From: Closterium sp. NIES-65
Taxonomy: Eukaryota; Streptophyta; Zygnematophyceae; Desmidiales; Closteriaceae
Reading direction: 5' to 3'
DNA: 64,000 nt
Assembly (NCBI GenBank): GCA_948144175.1
Contig: CANXME010002189.1
Coordinates: 1 to 64,000 of the forward strand
Both the position numbers and the translations under genes were made by a program. Position 1 is the stretch's first letter. Each line of letters begins with the position of its first letter. Below are positions 41,003-49,200 of the stretch, in pieces. Below the pieces are notes generated by a model. That model was not told where the DNA came from. It searched no databases and saw only the letters and a program-made list of their open reading frames with translations.

Positions 41003-44000
41003 ATGGCTGTCGTCGCGACCAGGGGTCTCCGCTCTCCGACCTTGCTCCTCGCGCCACGTTGCATCTCGAGAAGCGGTCCAGGTTCAGCCAATTCCGCACG
41101 CTCTCGCTGTAATGCCCGGCAAAAGTATCCGAAATTTCTCAGCATTTCCCGCTTACCCGCGCTGCGTGTCGGTCGCGTGACTGTAGCCGCCGCTACAACC
41201 TCGCCGTCCCAAGAGTCCACCGCCCCCGGTCAATCCCTCCCCGACCGCCGCGTGTCCGGCTCCAATTGGTCGCAAAACCGCGGGAGCAGTAGCAGCAGCA
41301 GCAGAACCGAAGAGATCACCAGCGTTGTACGCGATATAAACGATTCGTCACGCGGATACGACTCGTCGCTGGAGTATCTACAGGAGCAGGACTCCTTCTC
41401 GCGCTACTCCGGCTACATTGCGCGGGCCGCGGGGCCGGGGGGGGACGAGTGGGCGGAGTACGATGCGCGCGCCATGGCGGAGTACTTCCGCGCGCGCCCG
41501 CTGCTGGTGGCGCGGCGGCTGGCGCAGATCGGCGCGGTGATGGGCGGGTGGGCGGGGAAGCGGTGGGCGGACGCGAAGCTGGGGCGCGCGGAGGAGACCT
41601 TCCAGGAGCGCGCAGGGGAGCTGCGCCAGGCGCTCGTGCTGCTGGGGCCGGTGAGATGGGGGGGGTAAGGGGCTTTAAGTGGTGCCGCTGGTCGAGGGAA
41701 GAGGGGGCCAAGGCGCAGTTTCAGTTCTCAGGGTGTGCAATTGCAGATGGGTGTGAAAGCACAATCACACATTCATTTTCCAGGCGACATTCCGTTATTC
41801 TGGCGCCCTCCCTCCCTCCCTCCCCCCCTCCATGCCTGCCTGCCTGCCTGCCTGCGTGCCAGCATGCCTTTCTTCATCTCCCATTCAGCCATCCACCCGC
41901 CCCACTCTGTTATCACTCACTCTCACTCACTCTCTCCTACCTCCCTGCTTTTCATGTGCCGATCTCCCCTACCCGACCACCGCCACCCTCACCCCCTGTG
42001 CACCCACCCCCCAGGCCTTTGTGAAAATCGCCCAGGCTGTCTCCTCTCGCCCGGTATGTGTCCTTCTCCTGGGATGCCCATGTGCCCACGTGCCCATGCC
42101 TGCGACATGCGTCATGCCGCATGCATGTGTGATGTGTGCATGTATGCTTGCGCACACAGCATCAGCTGTTCCGTCAACTATCCATCGTTCAAGTGCCGTG
42201 CATGCCATCCATTTGTGCGTAGTCCTCCTCTTCTGAGCATGCCTTGTGCCATGCCATGTGTCATGCATGCCAGGTGTCATGTCCTTCAAGGCGCCATGTC
42301 AACCCATTCCAGCATGCCACTCCCCCCCCCCCCCCCCCGCCCCAATCCCCGGCCCGCCCAACGCGTCACTGTCCCCATCCGTCTCACTCTACTCCCCTGT
42401 ATGAGAACACGATCCCTCCGGACTACGTGGTCGAGCTCTCACTACTGCAGGACCGCAGAGCGCCCGTCCTTGATGCATTGCACCCTGCAGCCACATACTC
42501 CTTGAGCGCACAATCACCCTCCCTCCCACACTCAACTCCCCTACTGCCCCCCCACCCGCCCACCCTCCCCTCCAATCAGGACGTGATCCCACCAGAGTAC
42601 GTGGACGAGTTGTCACTCCTGCAGGACCGCATAGCGCCCTTCCCCACGCGCACGGCACTAGACCTCATCGAGGCGGAGCTGGGCGTGCCAGTCGACCTGC
42701 TCTTCGACCAGATATCGCCCTCCCCTGTTGCTGCTGCTTCGCTGGGACAGGTGGGGACTGGGGGGGGTGGTGATTAGGGCAGGTAGTGATCGGGGCAGGT
42801 GGTGACTTGGGCAGGTGGTGACTGGGGTAGGTAGAGGTTGTTGCAGGTAGGGACGCAGAAAGGAAGGTCTGGGGCGGGTTTAATGACTAAACTGGGTACG
42901 TATGCTCCTTGTGCTGTGCCTTCCCTCAGCTGAGTCCCGCCCCGCTTGCTGCTGACTCCTCCCCTTGCCCCTGGCGGTGACTGCTCAAAGCTCCTCACGG
43001 CCTCCACTCCACCTCTCTCCCTTCCCCCCCCTCTCTTTTCCCCTACTTGATGCTCACCTTTTTCTTCCCTTCCCCACTCCCCCCACGTGTGCGGTCCTGC
43101 CTTCTCCCATTGGGCCTCCCCTCGTTCTCCCCCCCTCCCAGGTGTACGAGGCGAGGCTGAGGGCGGGGGGGCAGCGGGTGGCTGTGAAGGTGCAGCGCCC
43201 GGGAGTGCGGGCAGCCATTGCGCTGGACATCTTCATTCTGCGCCTCTTTGCCGGCTGGTTAAGGCAGTACCGCAAGTTAAACACAGACCTTCAAGCAGTG
43301 GTGGACGAGTGGGCTACGAGCCTCTTCAGGGTATGGCTGCGGTGTGGTGTGGTGGGGTGTGGTGTGGTGTGGTGTGGTGGGGTGTGGTATGAATGTATTT
43401 GATTTCCATCTGACAGAGGTTGAGGCAAGGCACTCGACTCACAAGCTCTGAATTCTCATACGGCAAGCAAGCAAGCCATGCCGGTTCGCACTTTCCCGTG
43501 CCCTGATTTGCCCTGATTTGCTCTGCTCACTGCTGTGCTGGGCTGTAATTGCAGGAGATGGACTACGAGCAGGAGGCACAAAACGGAATTAAATTCGCGT
43601 AAGTCTCATCTCACTCATCCCATGTTCTCACCCACTGAATTTTCTCACCTCATGTAGTAGTGTCTGTATGTGCCGTGGCCTCACCACTCCATGTGAGGGA
43701 GTGTAGGCTTGCAATCTTTGTGTGCTCCCGGATCAGCTTATTTTGTGCTTTTTGCAAATTTCTTCTCATCCGCTCCCCACTCCACACCCCCCCCACACCC
43801 ATCCTCCCAGCGAGCTGTTTGGGCAAATAGAGAGGGTGGTGGTGCCGTGCATGTATCCGGAGCTCACCACTCGCACTGACTGCATGCTCTCACTAGAGCT
43901 CACCCCCACACACCCATCCCCCCATACCCATCCCCTCAGCGAGCTGTTTGGGCGGATAGACAGGGTGGTGGTGCCGCGCATGTATCCCGAGCTCACCACT

Positions 44001-46246
44001 CGCACTGACTGCATGCTCTCACTAGAGCTCACCCCCACACACCCATCCCCCCATACCCATCCCCTCAGTGAGCTGTTTGGGCGGATAGACAGGGTGGTGG
44101 TGCCGCGCATGTATCCCGAGCTCACCACTCGCCGCGTGCTCATCATGGAGTGGATCGATGTGAGCTGTGCTTATAGTGGATCCATGTGAGATGTGCTTGT
44201 ACTGGGTCGATGTGGCATGTGAGGAGTAGGTTGATGCGAGATGCTTGCACTGAGTCAATGCATGCATTGTGTGACCCAAAAATGTTTATGGCAGATTCGC
44301 GCTTTGCTTCCCCATCTCACTCCCTCCCGTCCTCTCTCTCCCTCTTCCTGCGTGTCACACACAGGGCCAGCGCCTGGCAGACAGCAAGGACGTCAGCCTT
44401 GTGGAGGTGAGAGGGGGTGGTGAGGGGGTGGTGAGGGATGAGAGAGGATGGTGAGGGGTGAGAGAGGGTGGTGGAGGTGAGAGCACCTCCTCCTCCTTCA
44501 AATGGTCCCTGCCATTCAAAAAAGCCTCATCAGTTCCATTTTTTCAAAGCACGCACCAGCGCCCCAGCTCCTGCACTTCCTCCTTTCTCCCTCAATTTTG
44601 ATCCGTCTCAATCCCTCATCTGCTTCTCCTTCCCCGTACCCCTCTCATCCATCCCCTTGTCTATCCCCCCTCCACCCACAACCTATCCCTCCTCCACCCA
44701 CTACCCGCCCGTCACACAGGTGGGCGGGTACTGCTCACTCTCACAGCTGCTGGATTACGGATTCTACCACGCCGACCCTTGAGACGTCGCTAAGGCCCTC
44801 CTCCACGCACTATTTATTCCTGCCATCCCCCCAACTTCCCCCCCGCTCTCCCCCCACAGGTGGGAGTGTACTGCTCGCTGTCACAGCTGCTGGACTATGG
44901 CTTCTACCACGCCGACCCGCATCCCGGCAACTTCCTCCTCACGCGCGACCAACGCCTTGCATACCTGGGTGGGTGAGCTGGCAGCTTGAGGGGAGCGCAC
45001 CTGGGTGGGTGAGCTGGCAGCTTGAGGGGAGCGTACCTGGGTGGGTGAGCTGGCAGCTTGAGGGGAGCGTACCTGGGTGAGCATGCCTGGGCATGGGGCG
45101 CATGGAGCGTGACATGTGGGAGGCGTTCATGTGTCACTCACATGCGGTGACTGAGGTTGGTGTTGTGTCTCACCAACCCACCTACTTACCGCACGTTTCC
45201 TTTCACCCCCCGGCCAGACTTTGGCATGATGGGGCGCATGGATCGGGATGTAAGAGAGGCGTTCATCCGAGCAGCGGTGCATCTGGTCAACCGCGAGTTT
45301 GACTTGCTCGCAGGGGACTTCGTCACTCTCGGGTGAGCTGCGTTTTCTCGCCTGGGTTTGCCGTGCATTCCTTAGTCGACTCAATCGTCACCTCATCCGA
45401 GCAGCGGTGCATCTTGTGAACCGCAAGTTCGACCTGACTTTTGAGTCGACTCAAAAGTCACCTCGTTACAATGGCACACGACATCTTGTGAACCGCGAGT
45501 TCGACCTGCTGGCCGGGGACTTAGTCACCCTTGGGTGAGCCGCATTGCAATCGTCTCCTTTGCACCCTCTCGCTGACTCTCCACTGCACAGTCTACACCT
45601 CCTCCGCACCTTCCCGCCCAGCCTGCTGTTCCCGGGGCACGCGATGGGCAAGGCGTCATACATCCTTCTCCCATGTCCGCTTCCCTCCTTCTCTGCTCCC
45701 CTTTTCCCTCTCCCACCGTGCAGCCTACTCCCACCGGGGCAGGAGATGAGCGAGGTGTCGTTCGCCCTCACGGCCATATTCAAGGATGCGGTCAGCTCCG
45801 GCGTGCGGAACATCAGCTTCGGCAGCCTCGCCACTCAGCTCGGCCAAACCATGTACGCTCGGCCTAACCACGTGGGCTAAGCCGAACCACGTGGGCTAAG
45901 CCTAACCACGTGGGCTAAGCCGAACCACGTGGGCTAAGCCTAACCACGTGGGCTAAGCCGAACCGTGTAGGCCAATGTGTGCTATACTGCCCAACGCTGA
46001 ATGCTCCAGGTCGTCATGTCGTCATCCCCATCCAACCCCTCGCCGGTGCACCCTTCCCCTGGTGGTTCGCTGCTACTCCCATCATGAGCCTGGATCCTTG
46101 GGCTAGTGCACCCTTCCCCCTGAGCCAGGTACAACTTCAAGATGACTTTTGAGTCGACTCAAACCCTCCCCGGTGCACCCTTCCCCTTGTGCCAGGTACA
46201 ACTTCAAGTTCCGCCTGCCTGCTTATTTCTCCCTCGTCGTTAGAAG
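41003..46246 (+). CDS. ABC1K: Plastid ABC1K (UbiB/ADCK-family) atypical kinase, 11 exons visible, 3' end outside window
   Basis: These kinase-like proteins act in plastoglobules and membranes on prenylquinone and tocopherol metabolism. Exons: 41003-41650, 42015-42053, 42580-42750, 43142-43330, 43555-43598, 44069-44159, 44365-44406, 44860-44968, 45218-45332, 45724-45852, 46196-46246. The N-terminus is a Ser/Arg-rich probable transit peptide. Motifs in order are KIAQAVSSRP (the KxGQ position, here with Ala for Gly), PPEYVDELSLLQD, the Ala-rich loop AAASLGQVYEA, VAVKVQRPG (Lys), EMDYEQEAQN (ExD), VLIMEWID, HADPHPGNF (catalytic loop) and DFGMMG. The general organisation resembles the plant ABC1K3 type, but the exact subfamily is uncertain. 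Exon 11 ends at 46246 and the next intron is filled by the 27-bp array, so the last exons lie right of the window. Exon edges are repeatedly duplicated. Confidence 0.93.
42403..42648 (+). repeat. ABC1K exon 3 start and an upstream diverged copy
   Basis: Bases 42403-42469 (ACGATCCCTCCGGACTACGT ... CTGCAGGACCGCAGAGCGCC) are a decayed copy of the first ~65 bases of exon 3 (from 42580). The copy lacks a good acceptor and is probably not spliced. Confidence 0.78.
43805..44159 (+). repeat. 129-bp tandem triplication covering ABC1K exon 6 and its acceptor
   Basis: Copies of the exon start lie at 43811, 43940 and 44069, exactly 129 bp apart, each preceded by its own CAG. Only the third continues into the conserved VLIMEWID and a donor. 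The intervening sequence is free of stops in the exon frame, so skipping the first two acceptors is not forced by the reading frame. Use of an upstream acceptor would add 43 or 86 residues in frame. Confidence 0.9.
44720..44968 (+). repeat. ABC1K exon 8 and an upstream ghost copy ended by a palindrome
   Basis: The ghost copy at 44720-44778 has an acceptor (CACACAG) and encodes the start of exon 8 up to YHADP, then runs straight into a palindrome-family member (44777-44795, CCTTGAGACGTCGCTAAGG), whose TGA is an in-frame stop. The true exon 8 at 44860-44968 carries the full HADPHPGNF catalytic loop. Inclusion of the ghost copy would truncate the kinase before its active site. Confidence 0.88.
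44959..45080 (+). repeat. 36-bp tandem repeat containing the exon 8 splice donor
   Basis: The sequence ACCTGGGTGGGTGAGCTGGC is repeated three times at a 36-bp period from 44962, with a fourth partial ACCTGGGTGAGC near 45070. The first copy holds the real exon 8 donor, so three to four equivalent 5' splice sites lie in tandem. Confidence 0.85.
45087..45134 (+). repeat. Decayed copy of the start of ABC1K exon 9
   Basis: GGCATGGGGCGCATGGAGCG ... GAGGCGTTCATG resembles the real exon 9 start at 45224-45268. It lacks the DFG Asp codon region and is not expected to be used. Confidence 0.7.
45262..45533 (+). repeat. Exon 9 end in three copies with palindromes between
   Basis: The 3' half of exon 9 (45262-45332) recurs at about 45391-45434 and 45482-45533. 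A decayed member TTAGTCGACTCAA lies at 45372-45384. A perfect 26-bp member lies at 45435-45460, with core GAGTCGACTC and outer bases TGA/TCA. The last copy again ends with a donor (GGGTGAGC). Confidence 0.88.
45611..45670 (+). repeat. Decayed copy of the start of ABC1K exon 10
   Basis: CCAGCCTGCTGTTCCCGGGG followed by GCGATGGGCAAGGCGTC parallels the acceptor and first ~45 bases of exon 10 at 45721-45770. It is a further intronic ghost of the neighbouring exon. Confidence 0.72.
45863..45973 (+). repeat. 19-bp minisatellite with CACGTG in ABC1K intron 10
   Basis: About six copies of CCGAACCACGTGGGCTAAG, alternating CCGAA and CCTAA starts, begin 10 bases after the exon 10 donor. Each has the CACGTG palindrome. 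Confidence 0.9.
46043..46213 (+). repeat. Duplicated intron end plus exon 11 start with a palindrome
   Basis: The segment GGTGCACCCTTCCCC...CCAGGTACAACTTCAAG occurs at about 46108-46141 and again at 46172-46213, the second leading into real exon 11. Between them is TGACTTTTGAGTCGACTC followed by AAA (46143-46163). An earlier partial copy lies near 46043. Confidence 0.85.
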
Positions 46247-49200
46247 GTCAGTCAACCCGCCCCGTCCCTTGCTGCCAGTCAACCCGCCCCGTCCCTTGCT
46301 GCCAGTCAACCCGCCCCGTCCCTTGCTGTCAGTCAACCCGCCCCGTCCCTTGCTGCCAGTCAACCCGCCCCGTCCCTTGCTGTCAGTCAACCCGCCCCGT
46401 CCCTTGCTGCTAGTCAACCCGCCCCGTCCCTTGCTGTCAGTCAACCCGCCCCGTCCTTTGCTGCCAGTCAACCCGCCCCGTCCCTTGCTGTCAGTCAACC
46501 CGCCCCGTCCCTTGCTGTCAGTCAACCCGCCCCGTCCTTTGCTGCCAGTCAACCCGCCCCGTCCCTTGCTGTCAGTCAACCCGCCCCGTCCCTTGCTGCC
46601 AGTCAACCCGCCCCGTCCCTTGCTGCCAGTCAACCCGCCCCGTCCTTTGCTGTCAGTCAACCCGCCCCGTCCCATGCTGTCAGTCAACCTGCCCCGTCCT
46701 TTGCTGCCAGTCAACCCGCCCCGTCCCTTGCTGTCAGTCAACCCGCCCCGTCCCTTGCTGTCAGTCAACCCGCCCCGTCATTTGCTGCCAGTCAACCCGC
46801 CCCGTCCCTTGCTGTCAGTCAACCTGCCCCGTCCCTTGCTGTCAGTCAACCCGCCCCGTCCCTTGCTGTCAGTCAACCCGCCCCGTCCTTTTCTGCCAGT
46901 CAACCCGCCCCGTCCCTTGCTGCCAGTCAACCCGCCCCGTCCCTTGCTGTCAGTCAACCCGCCCCGTCCTTTGCTGCCAGTCAACCCGCCCCGTCCCTTG
47001 CTGTCAGTCAACCCGCCCCGTCCCTTGCTGTCAGTCAACCCGCCCCGTCCTTTGCTGCCAGTCAACCCGCCCCGTCCCTTGCTGTCAGTCAACCTGCCCC
47101 GTCCTTTGCTGCCAGTCAACCCGCCCCGTCCCTTGCTGTCAGTCAACCCGCCCCGTCCCTTGCTGTCAGTCAACCCGCCCCGTCCTTTGCTGCCAGTCAA
47201 CCCGCCCCGTCCCTTGCTGTCAGTCAACCTGCCCCGTCCCTTGCTGTCAGTCAACCCGCCCCGTCCCTTGCTGTCAGTCAACCCGCCCCGTCCTTTGCTG
47301 CCAGTCAACCCGCCCCGTCCCTTGCTGCCAGTCAACCCGCCCCGTCCCTTGCTGTCAGTCAACCCGCCCCGTCCTTTGCTGCCAGTCAACCCGCCCCGTC
47401 CCTTGCTGTCAGTCAACCCGCCCCGTCCCTTGCTGTCAGTCAACCCGCCCCGTCCTTTGCTGCGAGTCAACCCGCCCCGTCCCTTGCTGTCAGTCAACCC
47501 GCCCCGTCCCTTGCTGCCAGTCAACCCGCCCCGTCCCTTGCTGCCAGTCAACCCGCCCCGTCCTTTGCTGCCAGTCAACCCGCCCCGTCCCTTGCTGTCA
47601 GTCAACCCGCCCCGTCCCTTGCTGTCAGTCAACCCGCCCCGTCCTTTGCTGCCAGTCAACCCGCCCCGTCCCTTGCTGTCAGTCAACCTGCCCCGTCCCT
47701 AGCTGCCAGTCAACCCGCCCCGTCCTTTGGTGCCAGTCAACCCGCCCCGTCCCTTGCTGTCAGTCAACCCGCCCCGTCCCTTGCTGCCAGTCAACCCGCC
47801 CCGTCCCTTGCTGTCAGTCAACCCGCCCCGTCCCTTGCTGTCAGTCAACCCGCCCCGTCCCTTGCTGCCAGTCAACCCGCCCCGTCCCTTGCTGCCAGTC
47901 AACCCGCCCCGTCCCTTGCTGTCAGTCAACCCGCCCCGTCCCTTGCTGCCAGTCAACCCGCCCCGTCCCTTGCTGTCAGTCAACCCGCCCCGTCCCTTGC
48001 TGCCAGTCAACCCGCCCCGTCCCTTGCTGCCAGTCAACCCGCCCCGTCCTTTGCTGTCAGTCAACCCGCCCCGTCCCTTGCTGTCAGTCAACCCGCCCCG
48101 TCCCTTGCTGCCAGTCAACCCGCCCCGTCCCTTGCTGCCAGTCAACCCGCCCCGTCCTTTGCTGCCAGTCAACCCGCCCCGTCCCTTGCTGTCAGTCAAC
48201 CCGCCCCGTCCCTTGCTGTCAGTCAACCCGCCCCGTCCTTTGCTGCCAGTCAACCCGCCCCGTCCCTTGCTGTCAGTCAACCTGCCCCGTCCCTAGCTGC
48301 CAGTCAACCCGCCCCGTCCTTTGGTGCCAGTCAACCCGCCCCGTCCCTTGCTGTCAGTCAACCCGCCCCGTCCCTTGCTGCCAGTCAACCCGCCCCGTCC
48401 CTTGCTGTCAGTCAACCCGCCCCGTCCCTTGCTGTCAGTCAACCCGCCCCGTCCCTTGCTGCCAGTCAACCCGCCCCGTCCCTTGCTGCCAGTCAACCCG
48501 CCCCGTCCCTTGCTGTCAGTCAACCCGCCCCGTCCCTTGCTGCCAGTCAACCCGCCCCGTCCCTTGCTGTCAGTCAACCCGCCCCGTCCCTTGCTGCCAG
48601 TCAACCCGCCCCGTCCCTTGCTGCCAGTCAACCCGCCCCGTCCTTTGCTGTCAGTCAACCCGCCCCGTCCCTTGCTGTCAGTCAACCTGCCCCGTCCTTT
48701 GCTGCCAGTCAACCCGCCCCGTCCCTTGCTGTCAGTCAACCCGCCCCGTCCCTTGCTGTCAGTCAACCCGCCCCGTCCTTTGCTGCCAGTCAACCCGCCC
48801 CGTCCCTTGCTGTCAGTCAACCTGCCCCGTCCCTTGCTGTCAGTCAACCCGCCCCGTCCCTTGCTGTCAGTCAACCCGCCCCGTCCTTTGCTGCCAGTCA
48901 ACCCGCCCCGTCCCTTGCTGCCAGTCAACCCGCCCCGTCCCTTGCTGTCAGTCAACCCGCCCCGTCCTTTGCTGCCAGTCAACCCGCCCCGTCCCTTGCT
49001 GTCAGTCAACCCGCCCCGTCCCTTGCTGTCAGTCAACCCGCCCCGTCCTTTGCTGCCAGTCAACCCGCCCCGTCCCTTGCTGTCAGTCAACCTGCCCCGT
49101 CCTTTGCTGCCAGTCAACCCGCCCCGTCCCTTGCTGTCAGTCAACCCGCCCCGTCCCTTGCTGCCAGTCAACCCGCCCCGTCCCTTGCTGTCAGTCAACC

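Noticed and set aside
43441..43460. CTCTGAATTCTCAT as a decayed AATT-core palindrome in ABC1K intron 4
   Set aside because: Lacks the TTTTGAG arm; too weak to count.
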